DNA from: Antribacter gilvus
GTDB taxonomy: Bacteria > Actinomycetota > Actinomycetes > Actinomycetales > Cellulomonadaceae
NCBI RefSeq assembly: GCF_003946865.1
Contig: NZ_QXTH01000008.1
Location: forward strand, 62,001-126,000
Direction: 5' to 3'
DNA: 64,000 nt
In this document: positions 8,312 through 19,348 of the stretch, one piece after another
Layout: each line of letters opens with the position of its first letter
Position numbering within the stretch: the first letter of the stretch is position 1
Notes under the pieces: model-generated
Databases searched by the model: none
What the model was told of the DNA's origin: nothing
The model's input: the letters and a program-made list of their open reading frames with translations, nothing else
Made by a program: the position numbers and the translations under genes

Positions 8312-9349
8312 TCAGCCCACCAGGTAGGTCTCGTGGGCAGGGACCGGCGCCAGCACGTCGTGGCCGAGGGCGTACCAGCCCGCCACGCCGCGCTGCCGCA
8401 GGTCCGGCCCGGCCGCCCCGGCGCCCTGGACCTGGGTCGCGTGGGCGCGCAGGGCCGCGAGCACGCGGTCGAGCATCGGGCCGACGGCGCACCGCACCAC
8501 CCGCCCGTCGAGCCGCTCCTTCGCGAACGGCGGCAACGGCTCGCCGGGATCGGCGAAGGCCAGACCGGCCACCTCGGCGACCGCGCGAGCGGCAGGGTCC
8601 GCGGCCAGCGCCCGGCGGGCGGCCCGGACCTCGTGGGCGGGCGCCACGACCTGCCACAGCCCGGCCCCCGCCCAGGGGTCGCCCGGCACGACGGCGTCCG
8701 CGTCCGCCGCCAGCTCGATCGCCCGGACCGCCACCTGGTGCGTCCGGACATGATCGGGGTGCCCGTACCCGCCACCCGGTTCGTACGTGACGACGACGGA
8801 CGGCCGCAGCCTGCGCAGCAGCCCCGCCAGCCGCGCGGCGGGCTCCTCGAGCGGGAGCAGGGAGAACGCGCGCGCCGGGGCGTCGGGCGCCGGCCCGGCG
8901 ACCCCCGGGCGCACCCACCGCATGCCGGAGTCCTCGTACCGACGGACCGGAGAACCCGCGAGAACAACATCGCGCCGGAAACCCGGGGCCGTTGCCTGCC
9001 CAGTGTTGTTCTCGGGCAGAGCGTCCAGGAACACCTGGTCGACGCCGAGCGCCGCGACCGCACGGGCCAGCTCCGTCTCGCGGTACGCCCCGAGCCTGGG
9101 CCCGTCGCCGCCGAGGTGAGCGAGCCCCTCGGACGTGGTGCCCGGTAGCGCCAGGACCTCGCCGCGCTCGCCCCGGGTGCACGTCACGACGGTGGCGGGC
9201 AGCCCCGCCGCGGCCCAGGTCGCGAGCAGCGCCCCCGTCGACAGCGTCTCGTCGTCGGGATGGGCGTGGACGGCGACGAGCCCGCCGCCCGGCCGAACAT
9301 CAGGCCAGGGCGACGGGCTCGCAGAAGCCGACGAGGCGGCGTCGGACAT
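8312..9349 (-). CDS. mshB: GlcNAc-Ins deacetylase of mycothiol synthesis (LmbE family)
   Basis: Zn-dependent deacetylation of N-acetylglucosaminyl-inositol, the second committed step to mycothiol, the actinobacterial thiol. The 345-residue protein has the zinc and catalytic motif AHPDDE at residues 29-34 (His30 and Asp33 as ligands) and the second motif GYGHPDHV, which gives the third ligand. Length and motifs fit MshB better than the amidase Mca, but the two are close paralogues, so some doubt remains. It starts 6 bp after the typA stop and is probably co-transcribed with it. Confidence 0.88.
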   Translation of the reverse strand: MSDAASSASASPSPWPDVRPGGGLVAVHAHPDDETLSTGALLATWAAAGLPATVVTCTRGERGEVLALPGTTSEGLAHLGGDGPRLGAYRETELARAVAALGVDQVFLDALPENNTGQATAPGFRRDVVLAGSPVRRYEDSGMRWVRPGVAGPAPDAPARAFSLLPLEEPAARLAGLLRRLRPSVVVTYEPGGGYGHPDHVRTHQVAVRAIELAADADAVVPGDPWAGAGLWQVVAPAHEVRAARRALAADPAARAVAEVAGLAFADPGEPLPPFAKERLDGRVVRCAVGPMLDRVLAALRAHATQVQGAGAAGPDLRQRGVAGWYALGHDVLAPVPAHETYLVG

Positions 9350-9355
9350 CGAAGG

Positions 9356-11284
<1,929 letters not shown>

Positions 11285-11336
11285 AGAAGGCATCTCTTCT
11301 CAGGTGAGGGATTTGCGCAATCGTCGCGCGGACCCC

Positions 11337-11342
11337 ATCCTA
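11337..11342 (-). promoter_or_regulatory. Possible -10 box of typA
   Basis: TAGGAT on the minus strand fits the TANNNT form used by actinobacterial housekeeping sigma factors and would give a leader of about 45 bases. No good -35 is visible, so the call is weak. Confidence 0.35.
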
Positions 11343-11388
11343 CCCGGGCGGCCTCCCCCAGGCTGCCCCCTGCTGCGTCACACCCGGG

Positions 11389-12081
11389 TCACGCCGTGGT
11401 GACCTGCCCGTCGTGGAGCTCGACGACGCGGTCGGCCCGCGCCATGAGCAGCGGGTCATGGGTCGAGACGATCGCGGCGACCCCGCGGGTGTGGACGATC
11501 TCGGCGAGCAGGTTCATGACCATGGCGGCGGTGGCGGAGTCGAGCTGCCCGGTGGGCTCGTCGGCGATGAGGACCTTCGGGTCGGCGGCCAGCGCCCGCG
11601 CGATGCCCACGCGCTGCTGCTGCCCGCCCGACAGCTCGTACGGCCGCTGCTTCGCGTGCCCCTCCAGCCCCACCGCGGCCAGGGCCTCGTCGACCCGGCG
11701 GGCGCGCTCGGCGGCCGGGGTGCGGCGCAGCCGCAGCGGCACCTCCACGTTCTCCGCCGCGGACAGCACCGGCACCAGCCCGAACGACTGGAACACGTAC
11801 CCGATCTCGTCCCGCCGCGCGGCCAGGACCTGCGCCTCGCTCATCGCCGTGAGCTCCCGCTCGCCCAGCCACACCTGCCCGGAGGTGGGCTTGTCCAGCC
11901 CGCCCAGCAGGTTCAGCAGCGTCGTCTTGCCCGACCCGGACGGCCCCCGCACCACCAGCAGCTCGCCCGGCGCCACGCTCACCGCGGCGCCCGACAGTGC
12001 CGTCACCTGCGCCGCGCCCGTGCCGAACACCCGGGTCAGGCCTTCGGCGCGCAGCGCCGCCGTCGTCACAGTCGCGCTCAT
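11389..12081 (-). CDS. MacB/LolD-type ABC transporter ATPase (cassette 1, short ATPase)
   Basis: 230 residues, a single nucleotide-binding domain: Walker A GPSGSGKTTL near residue 43, Q-loop VFQSFGLVPVLSAAENVEVP, signature LSGGQQQRVGIARAL, Walker B VLIADEPTGQLD and switch His in STHDP. The FQSFGL and VPLRL spacing is typical of the MacB/LolD/FtsE clade that partners FtsX-like permeases. It is the last of four overlapping genes (ATGA with the preceding ATPase) and presumably dimerises with that ATPase to drive the two permeases. Substrate unknown; lipid or peptide extraction or membrane signalling are options. Confidence 0.9.
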   Translation of the reverse strand: MSATVTTAALRAEGLTRVFGTGAAQVTALSGAAVSVAPGELLVVRGPSGSGKTTLLNLLGGLDKPTSGQVWLGERELTAMSEAQVLAARRDEIGYVFQSFGLVPVLSAAENVEVPLRLRRTPAAERARRVDEALAAVGLEGHAKQRPYELSGGQQQRVGIARALAADPKVLIADEPTGQLDSATAAMVMNLLAEIVHTRGVAAIVSTHDPLLMARADRVVELHDGQVTTA

Positions 12082-13037
12082 CGCTCGCCCTCCTCGGTCT
12101 CACGGGCACCGTCGGTCCGGCGCGCGTCCGGCCACACCCCCACATGGTCGGTCTCCAGCGCGAGCCGCACCCGGTCCTTGAGCCCGAGCGAGGTCACGAA
12201 GTCCGACGGGAGCTGGAGCCGCCCCACCCGGTCCAGCACCGCGAACTCCTCCGCGACGTGCCGCTCGGCCCCGTGCTCGTCCACCTCCGTGCGGCGCAGC
12301 ACCTCGGTCGAGGTGCGCCCGTCCCGGATCTGGATCGTCCGGGCCACGTGCTCCGAGACGGCCGGGTCGTGCGTCACGATGAGCGTCGTCACCCCGGTCT
12401 CCCGGTTCACCCCGCGCAGTGCCTCCAGCACCTCCACGCTCGTGGCCTCGTCCAGCTCGCCCGTGGGCTCGTCCGCGAGCAGCACCCGCGGGCTGTTCGC
12501 CACAGCCACGGCGACCGCGACCCGCTGCTGCTCACCGCCCGACATCTGCGACGGCCGCCGGTCGGCCACGTGCCCCACCTCCAGCAGCTCCAGCAGCACC
12601 GCGGCCCGCGCCGCCCGCTGCCGCGCGGGCAGCGACCCCGACAGCTCCAGCGGCACCCGCACGTTCTCCGCCGCACTCAGGTACGGCAACAGGTTGCGCG
12701 ACGTCTGCTGCCACACGAACCCCACCGTCCCCCGCTGGTAGGCCACCCGCTGCCGGGCGGACATCGTCAGCAGGTCCGTCCCGGCCACCACGCACGACCC
12801 GCCGGTAGGAGTGTCCAGGCCCGACAAGATCGTCAGCAGCGTCGACTTGCCCGACCCCGACGCGCCCACCACCGCCACGATCTCCCCCGGGTCCACCGTC
12901 AGGGTCAGACCCTGCAACGCCTGGACCTCCACCCCGTCCGTGGCGAAGATCCGTACCAGGTCACGGCACACGATCTCCCCGCCGGGCACCACCGCCTCCG
13001 GGACCAGCACCTCCGCCGTCATCGCACCCATGCTCAT
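12078..13037 (-). CDS. MacB-type ABC ATPase with AbrB-like C-terminal extension (cassette 1)
   Basis: 319 residues. Residues about 20-240 form a nucleotide-binding domain: Walker A GASGSGKSTL, Q-loop VWQQTSRNLLPYLSA, signature MSGGEQQRVAVAVA, Walker B VLLADEPTGELD and switch His in VTHDP. After it comes an extension of about 75 residues with EEFAVLDRVGRLQLP, then a VRLALETDHVGVWP strand. That pattern (hydrophobic strand, Gly-Arg-hydrophobic-x-Leu-Pro, helix, charged strand) looks like an AbrB/SpoVT swapped hairpin. The ATPase of cassette 2 carries the same tail. The start ATG overlaps the permease stop (ATGA). ABC function is sure; the tail fold is inference. Confidence 0.88.
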   Translation of the reverse strand: MSMGAMTAEVLVPEAVVPGGEIVCRDLVRIFATDGVEVQALQGLTLTVDPGEIVAVVGASGSGKSTLLTILSGLDTPTGGSCVVAGTDLLTMSARQRVAYQRGTVGFVWQQTSRNLLPYLSAAENVRVPLELSGSLPARQRAARAAVLLELLEVGHVADRRPSQMSGGEQQRVAVAVAVANSPRVLLADEPTGELDEATSVEVLEALRGVNRETGVTTLIVTHDPAVSEHVARTIQIRDGRTSTEVLRRTEVDEHGAERHVAEEFAVLDRVGRLQLPSDFVTSLGLKDRVRLALETDHVGVWPDARRTDGARETEEGER

Positions 13038-15913
13038 CTCTCCTCACCCATGCGCAGCTGCGCCGCGACCTCACCACGCCGGCCCAGCGCCGCCGCCACC
13101 ACCACACCCAGCCCGACCACCACCACGAACCCCGCACCCACCGCACCGAGCAGCAGCGGGTCGAACACCAGACCCGGCTGCTCGGCACCACCCGTCAACG
13201 CCGTCACGTCCACCGCCGCCAGCACCACCCACGGCACCACCACGCCCAGCAGCGCGCCCACCAGCAGCGCCACCACCGTCCACGGCCCGATCTCCCAGCC
13301 CACGAGCCCACGTGCCTGCCGCCCCGACAGCCCCAGCGTCTCCAGCACCGCCAGCAACCGCGCCCGGACCGGCGCCGCCAGCATCAGCGTCATCGCCACG
13401 GCCGCGGCCACGAGGACCCCGGCCAGCGCGACGGCCACGAGGAAGGCCGCCGCAAGGCCGGACGACACGGGCGACTCGAGGATCTGCGCGGCCCTCCGGT
13501 CCGGGTCGTCCACCACCGCGGTCGGCAGGAGCCCGCGGACCTGCTCTGCCACGGCCGCGGCGTCAGCCCCGTCGGCGAGGCCCAGGAGCGCGATCCGGGA
13601 GGTCTCGCTGACGTCGAGGAGCTCGGCGGCCCGGTCTGCGTCCACGACGAGGAACCGCTCGCCCGACGCGACTCCAGGCACCTGGTCCACCGTCTCCACG
13701 ACATCGAGCGGCGCCACGGTGCTGCCGACCAGCTCGAGACCGCCCATGCCCACGGTCACCCCGGCGGCGGCCAGGCCCTCGGACGCGACGGCCCGCAGCT
13801 CGTCGCCGCCCCCAGCCAGCTCCCCCAGCAGCCGGGGGCCGCCCGCCGTGCCGTGCTGCACCTCGCCGAGCGCCGCGCCGTCGACGGCGTAGACCTGGAC
13901 CCGCTCGCCCGCGAGCCCGGTGCGCAGGGGGACCTGTCCGAGGTCGGTCAGGGACGACACGGCCTCCACCCCGTCCAGCGCCGCGAGCGCGGCGACCGTC
14001 TCGGGGGCGACAACGGGACCGGACACGCGCAGGTCGGCGCCCACCTCGTGCCACGCCTCGCGGGCCACCCCGCCGGACACGGTCGCGTACAGGACGGTCG
14101 ACGACGCGGCGACCGCCACGGCGAGCACGAGGGCGACGGCCGGGACCGGTCCGCCGGCCGGGTCGCGGGTGGCGCGCGCGGCGCCGAGGAACGGCACGAG
14201 GTCGCGTCGCCGCGCGAGCGCCCGCTCGGCGGCCAGCGCCAGCCAGGGGTAGGCACGGACGGCCAGGAGCGTCGCGGCGAGCGAGAGCAGCAGCGGGGCG
14301 GAGGCGAGCAGCGGGTCCACGCCCAGCCCGCCGCCCGACGTCGGCGCGCTCGTCCCGGCGACGACGCCGCGCCCCAGCAGGAGCCAGGTCGCGACGACCG
14401 CGGCCGCGACCACGACGACTTCCACGACCCACCGCAGGCGGCTGCGCGACCGGGTGCCGAGGTCGCTGCGCTCGGCCCGCAGGCCGCGCGGCGACGCCGC
14501 GGTCGCGAGGGCGACCGCCGGGGCGAGCCCGGCCAGCAGGGCCAGTGCGACCTGGGTCGTGGTCACGGGGCCAGGCACGAGAGCCAGCCCCGCCGCGAAC
14601 CCGGCCAGGGCCGCGACGAGCCCGGTGGCGAGGCCCTCGGCGGCCATCAGGCCGCGGAGCTGGGCGCCGGAGGCGCCACGGGCGCGGAGCAGGGCCAGCG
14701 CCGTCCGACGGCGGTCGATCACGAGGCGCGCGCCGAGGGCGAGCACCGCGACGGTGCCCCCGAGGGGTCCCGCGGCCAGCACCCCCACGATGGCGTCCAC
14801 GCCGGACCGCTGGGCGAGCAGGTCCTCGACGACGCCCGTGAGCCCGGTCGAAGGCTCGACGGTGAAGGGCGCCGTGCCGCCCGGTCCCCCGAGCCCGGCC
14901 CCGGTCTCGATCGTCACCGTCTGCGCGTCGAGGCGCCGCAGCTGGGACACCACGGCAGGGACCTCGTCGGCCGCGAGCCCGTCGGCGCTCACCGGGACCC
15001 ACGTGCGGGTGTCGGCGCCCACGGGGCTGAGCGGAGCGATCATCGCCGGGTCCACGTAGACCGTGGCGCTGCCGAGGAGACCGAACGACGGGCTGTTCTC
15101 GAGGAAGGGTCCGGTCGCCGAGGGGTGGTGCTCCCAGTACTCGTCGTCGGGGTCGAGCGGCTCGTAGACCGCGGCCACGACCAGCGGGCCGGCACCCGAG
15201 CGCCCGAGCTCGCCGGCCCGGACGTCGTCGCCCACGAGCTGCGGCAGCGGGTAGGAACCGCCCGCCTCCCAGCCGAACCGCTCCGCGACCGCCCGGGACA
15301 CGGCCACCTCGAAGGGCGCGCGCGAGAAGCTCTCGTAGTCGCGCTCCGAGATGATCCGGCCCCCGCCGGGCGCGGCGGGCGTGGCGACCGGCCATCGGCC
15401 GTCGACGACCCGGACGTGGTCCTGGATGTCGAGGGACGCCCGGAACGCGACCGACACCCGGTACAGGTCGCTGCCCTCGACCGGCGCGACGGTCTCCTGG
15501 CCGGAGCTCGTCACCTGGAACGACGGCTCCCCGAGCATCGACCGCAGCGGCTCCGGCTGCCCGTCCCGCAGGTCCTGGAGACCCGCGAGGTACACGTCCC
15601 AGCCGGGGTCCGCGGGCGGGGTCGTCGCCGGGTCGCCGTCGGTCATCGTCACGCCGTGACCGATCGCCCCCGGCACCCGGCCCGCGTTGACGGCCACCAC
15701 GTCGCGCGTCGCGGCAGGAAGCCCTGCCGTCGCGTACGCGGTCTGGCGGGCGTGCACGTCGGCGAGGGCGCGCGGCGCGGCGGACAGCACGAGCGCGGCG
15801 AGCAGCGCCACGGCGGCGAGCGTGAGCGTCGCCCCCCAGGAGGACCGCAGCTGGCGGCGGGCCAGCAGGCCCCAGCCCTTGGACCCGCCGTAACCCGACC
15901 CGACGCCCGCCAT
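13034..15913 (-). CDS. FtsX-like ABC permease, second permease of cassette 1
   Basis: 959 residues. An N-terminal membrane helix (about 25-47) is followed by a large extracytoplasmic domain of about 330 residues (MacB periplasmic-core-like). Then comes a group of helices containing VLALGARLVIDRRRTALALLRARG, the typical FtsX cytosolic turn, a second extracytoplasmic domain, and three C-terminal helices with the repeat motif RARLLAVLETLGLSGRQARG. Two FtsX modules in one chain is the usual build of these actinobacterial permeases. The ATG shares one base with the upstream stop (TGATG) and the stop overlaps the ATPase start. It is thought to act as a mechanotransmission ABC protein rather than a classical importer; substrate unknown. 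Confidence 0.85.
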   Translation of the reverse strand: MAGVGSGYGGSKGWGLLARRQLRSSWGATLTLAAVALLAALVLSAAPRALADVHARQTAYATAGLPAATRDVVAVNAGRVPGAIGHGVTMTDGDPATTPPADPGWDVYLAGLQDLRDGQPEPLRSMLGEPSFQVTSSGQETVAPVEGSDLYRVSVAFRASLDIQDHVRVVDGRWPVATPAAPGGGRIISERDYESFSRAPFEVAVSRAVAERFGWEAGGSYPLPQLVGDDVRAGELGRSGAGPLVVAAVYEPLDPDDEYWEHHPSATGPFLENSPSFGLLGSATVYVDPAMIAPLSPVGADTRTWVPVSADGLAADEVPAVVSQLRRLDAQTVTIETGAGLGGPGGTAPFTVEPSTGLTGVVEDLLAQRSGVDAIVGVLAAGPLGGTVAVLALGARLVIDRRRTALALLRARGASGAQLRGLMAAEGLATGLVAALAGFAAGLALVPGPVTTTQVALALLAGLAPAVALATAASPRGLRAERSDLGTRSRSRLRWVVEVVVVAAAVVATWLLLGRGVVAGTSAPTSGGGLGVDPLLASAPLLLSLAATLLAVRAYPWLALAAERALARRRDLVPFLGAARATRDPAGGPVPAVALVLAVAVAASSTVLYATVSGGVAREAWHEVGADLRVSGPVVAPETVAALAALDGVEAVSSLTDLGQVPLRTGLAGERVQVYAVDGAALGEVQHGTAGGPRLLGELAGGGDELRAVASEGLAAAGVTVGMGGLELVGSTVAPLDVVETVDQVPGVASGERFLVVDADRAAELLDVSETSRIALLGLADGADAAAVAEQVRGLLPTAVVDDPDRRAAQILESPVSSGLAAAFLVAVALAGVLVAAAVAMTLMLAAPVRARLLAVLETLGLSGRQARGLVGWEIGPWTVVALLVGALLGVVVPWVVLAAVDVTALTGGAEQPGLVFDPLLLGAVGAGFVVVVGLGVVVAAALGRRGEVAAQLRMGEER

Positions 15914-18900
15914 CAGCGCACCTCCTCGCGGTACTCGGTGTCGCGCGCCTGCGCGGCGACCCGGCCGGCCACCACCAGCGCGACGGCGACCAGCCCGGCC
16001 AGCGCGACCCCGACGCAGAGGACGACCCCCAGGCCGTCCACGCCGAACCGTGCGGGCGGCGCGGTGTCGAGGCCGGTCAGGGTGGCGACGGTGAGTCCGG
16101 GCACGGTGATCAGGCCGACGGCCCCGCCGGCGACCACGCCGAGCAGCAGCGCCGCAGCCCCGACCGCGAGCAGCTCGGTGGCGCGGGTGCGGCCCTGGGC
16201 GACGGGCCCGAGGCCGACCGCGCGCAGCACGACGACCTCGCCGCGCCGGGACCGGAGCAGGGCGACGGAGACGGCGAGCACCCCGGACAGCGCCAGGATC
16301 ACGGCGCCCACGGCGGCCAGCCAGAACGAGACCCGGATCGGCGCCGAGGCGTCGACCGCTCCCGCGTCATAGCCGGGGGTGGTCACCTCGGGCGCCTCGG
16401 CCGGGGTCCCGCCCGCCTCGGCGGCGGCCACGACGAGGGCACGGGCCTCGCCGGCGACGCGCGCGGCGTCGTCGGGCAGCACCGTGGCGCCCGGGCTCGA
16501 GGCGGCGAGCCAGACCTCCTGGTCCGTCGGCGGGCGGGTGGGCGTGGCGAGCAGGCTCCGGGCGAGGGCGACCGGGTCTGCCACCAGGACGTGCCGCTCG
16601 AGCGCCCCGGGGACGACGGCGACCACGTCGGCCACCTCGACCTGCGCGGCGCCACCGGCGACGACCGCCTCGAAGGAGTCGCCACGCGCCACGCCGAGGT
16701 CCTCGGCGAGGCCCGCCGACAGCACGACCGGTGCGACGAGGGCGCCGTCCGGCAGGTAGCGCACGGTGAGGTCCTCGAAGGCCACGAGGTCCACGGCGGG
16801 CGTGCCGGAGTCCGCGAGCTCGTAGCCGGGACCCGTCACGTCGGGCGCGTGGACCCAGCCGTCGCCGAGGTCGACGGGGGCGCCGTCGACGTCCAGCGCG
16901 TGGACCGCGAGCGTCGTCCGGGCCGGGTTCCAGTCCACGCCGAGGTCGACGTCGATGGCGAGGAGCTGCCACGGGAGGTCCCCGGCGGTCTCCGGGAGCG
17001 TCGCCGTCAGCTCCCGGCGCTCCGGGGTGGCGCCGACGGCCTGAGGGCTCGCGCCGGTTCCGTCCCCGTCGAGGTCGTGGCTCAGCTCCCCCGCGACCAG
17101 CTGCACCACCGACCCGTCGGGTGCGGTGAGGACGAGGTCGACCCGCGTGACGCTCACCTGCTCGAGCCGGTCCAGGTACCAGTCGTCCGCCGGGACCGGC
17201 GCCGGGGCGTCGGTGAACGGGTCCCAGAGCTGGGCCGAGGCGGTGACCGACAGGGTCACCTCCCGGGCGCCGTCGGGCAGCACAGGTCCCGCGGACTCCG
17301 GCGCGACGAGCGCCTCTGCCAGCGACGGCACGTCGGCCACCTGGGCCGGGGCGCGCACCACGCCCTCGACGGCCGACGCCGGGACGGTCAGCAGCGTGAC
17401 CGGCATCGAGCCCGCGGAGGCCCGGTGGCGCCCCACCGGCGCGGCGGCGGTCACCCCGTCGAGCCCGGCGAGCGCCGACACCAGCGCCGGGTCCACCGCA
17501 ATGCCCTTCGGCAGCGCGACCCGCACGTCCGTGCCGTTGCGCACCGTGGCGACGTCGTCCTGCAGCCGCTCGGAGGTTCCCGCGTAGCCCGCGGCGAGGG
17601 TCGCCGACCCGCCCGCGAGCACCAGCAGCACCACGGGCACCACGTAGACCACGAGCCGCCGGGCGACCTGCCGCGCCGCCAGCACGCCCACCGCGCCGCG
17701 CGCCCGCGCGGCGAGGGCCGACCACAGGCGGGTGACCGGCCCGAGCACCGCCATGACGGCGACAGCCAGCCCGGCGAGGACGAGGGCGGGCGCGAGGGCC
17801 GACAGCGGGTCGGTCCGCGCACCGTCGGCGGTAATGACCAGGGGCGAGCCGTAGCGGCGCAGCTGCCACAGGCACACGGCGGCCGCCACCACGGTGAGGA
17901 TCACGGTACTCAGTGCCGCGACCGTCCGGGCCCGGCCCGACCGGTCGGTCACCTGGCGGCGCGCCGCGGCCCGGGCCTGCAGGCCCGCCACGAGCGCCAG
18001 CACCGCCGTCGCGGCGACGGCCACCACGACGGCCACGGTCGCCACGGTCCCGCCCTGCTCGGCGTCCGGCACGAGCAGCCGCAGGGCGAGCCCGGCGGCC
18101 AGGAGCCCGGCGGCCGACGACGCCGCGGCGAGCAGCGCGGCCTCGGCCGCCGCCCCGGCGGTGACGGTCGCGGGCGCCGCACCGCGCGCGACGAGCAGCG
18201 CCACCTCCGCCTCGCGTGTGGCGGCGAGCAGCCGTGCCACCTGCACCAGGGCGACGAGGCTGACGACAGCGAGCAGTCCCAGCGGGACGAGGGCCACGGC
18301 GTCGGCCGCGCGCAGCGTCTCGGCGGTCTCCGCGGCGGTCTCCGCGAGACTGCCCTCGACCCGCAGCCCGCGGGGCGCCACGCCGTCGTCCTCCCCGAGG
18401 CGGGAGTCGAGGTCGTCGGCGAGCGTGGCGAGCGCGGGAAGGTCGCCGGGCCGGACGACGGCGGCGCCGGGCACCACCGTCCAGCGCACGAGCGGGTCGG
18501 TGTCCTGGGCCGCGATCAGCGCCGGCGACGCGACGAGCGGGCCGCGGCCCGTGCCGTCCGCACCTTCCAGGAGGAGCTGGTCGGCGAACCAGCGGGGGTC
18601 GTCAGGGTCGGCGACCCGCCACGTGCCGGAGACGGTGACGGTGGTGCCGGGGTCGCCGACCTGGAGCACGTCGCCCACCGCCAGGCCCGTGGCCTCGGCG
18701 GCCTCGGCCTGGACCGCCACCTGCTCGTCACCCGCCGGCCAGGTGCCCTCGACGGTCTCGAGGCCCTCGGTCCCGCCCGGCTCCGGGAGGGCGGCCAGGG
18801 CCCAGCGGCCCAAGTCCGTGCCGTCCTCGCGGGTGGTGGCCAGCGGCTCGGTCCGCACCTGGCGGACCACGTCGTGCTCGGTGCCGGCGAGCAGGTCGGC

Positions 18901-19155
18901 AGCGACCTCGCGGACCCGGGCGTCCTGCGCCTGGCCGTCGGCCTCGCCGGACGCCAGCCGCGTCGTCAGGAGCACCCCGCGCGCCGTCGGCGGGGCCGCC
19001 GTGAGGCTCGCCCGCGCGCCGTCGACCGCCGCGGCCTGCACGTACCCGAGCGTGACGCCGAGCGTCCCCGTGACGGCCACGACGAGGAGGGCGACCAGCA
19101 CCAGGAGCCCTCGGTGCGCGCCCGACCTCCGGGCCAGCAGCGATGCTCGGCTCAA
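15913..19155 (-). CDS. FtsX-like ABC permease, first gene of cassette 1
   Basis: 1080 residues. The start is TTG (19153-19155) with GGAGG 5 bases upstream. Membrane helix at about 17-39, a large extracytoplasmic domain to about 275, four helices including VALVQVARLLAATREAEVALLVARG, a helix pair near 460-520, a second extracytoplasmic domain to about 950, and three terminal helices with RSRRGEVVVLRAVGLGP. This double FtsX architecture matches its partner and the cassette 2 permeases. It is the promoter-proximal gene of the four-gene unit and pairs with the next permease as a heterodimer, judging by the gene set. Ligand unknown. Confidence 0.85.
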   Translation of the reverse strand: MSRASLLARRSGAHRGLLVLVALLVVAVTGTLGVTLGYVQAAAVDGARASLTAAPPTARGVLLTTRLASGEADGQAQDARVREVAADLLAGTEHDVVRQVRTEPLATTREDGTDLGRWALAALPEPGGTEGLETVEGTWPAGDEQVAVQAEAAEATGLAVGDVLQVGDPGTTVTVSGTWRVADPDDPRWFADQLLLEGADGTGRGPLVASPALIAAQDTDPLVRWTVVPGAAVVRPGDLPALATLADDLDSRLGEDDGVAPRGLRVEGSLAETAAETAETLRAADAVALVPLGLLAVVSLVALVQVARLLAATREAEVALLVARGAAPATVTAGAAAEAALLAAASSAAGLLAAGLALRLLVPDAEQGGTVATVAVVVAVAATAVLALVAGLQARAAARRQVTDRSGRARTVAALSTVILTVVAAAVCLWQLRRYGSPLVITADGARTDPLSALAPALVLAGLAVAVMAVLGPVTRLWSALAARARGAVGVLAARQVARRLVVYVVPVVLLVLAGGSATLAAGYAGTSERLQDDVATVRNGTDVRVALPKGIAVDPALVSALAGLDGVTAAAPVGRHRASAGSMPVTLLTVPASAVEGVVRAPAQVADVPSLAEALVAPESAGPVLPDGAREVTLSVTASAQLWDPFTDAPAPVPADDWYLDRLEQVSVTRVDLVLTAPDGSVVQLVAGELSHDLDGDGTGASPQAVGATPERRELTATLPETAGDLPWQLLAIDVDLGVDWNPARTTLAVHALDVDGAPVDLGDGWVHAPDVTGPGYELADSGTPAVDLVAFEDLTVRYLPDGALVAPVVLSAGLAEDLGVARGDSFEAVVAGGAAQVEVADVVAVVPGALERHVLVADPVALARSLLATPTRPPTDQEVWLAASSPGATVLPDDAARVAGEARALVVAAAEAGGTPAEAPEVTTPGYDAGAVDASAPIRVSFWLAAVGAVILALSGVLAVSVALLRSRRGEVVVLRAVGLGPVAQGRTRATELLAVGAAALLLGVVAGGAVGLITVPGLTVATLTGLDTAPPARFGVDGLGVVLCVGVALAGLVAVALVVAGRVAAQARDTEYREEVR

Positions 19156-19289
19156 CGCGTCCTCCCTCGGCGGTGCGCACAGGTCCGGAGATGTCCGGTG
19201 CCGCCGAGACTACCCAGGTCGGCGCCCCGGATTGTTGCCCCGGGATCACGGTTCGGTCTCGACGCCCCCGGGCGACGCCCAGGTACGAC

Positions 19290-19335
19290 GACGCCGGTCT
19301 GGTCGCCTTCCGCGGAGGGCGACCAGACCGGCGTC
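19290..19335 (-). terminator. Strong hairpin after the peptide-transporter operon
   Basis: A perfect 18-bp inverted repeat (19290-19307 with 19318-19335) with a 10-base loop lies 13 bp past the stop of the fused ATPase gene. There is no U tract. It separates this operon from the FtsX cassette downstream on the same strand. Confidence 0.75.
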
Positions 19336-19348
19336 TGGCACGGACGGG

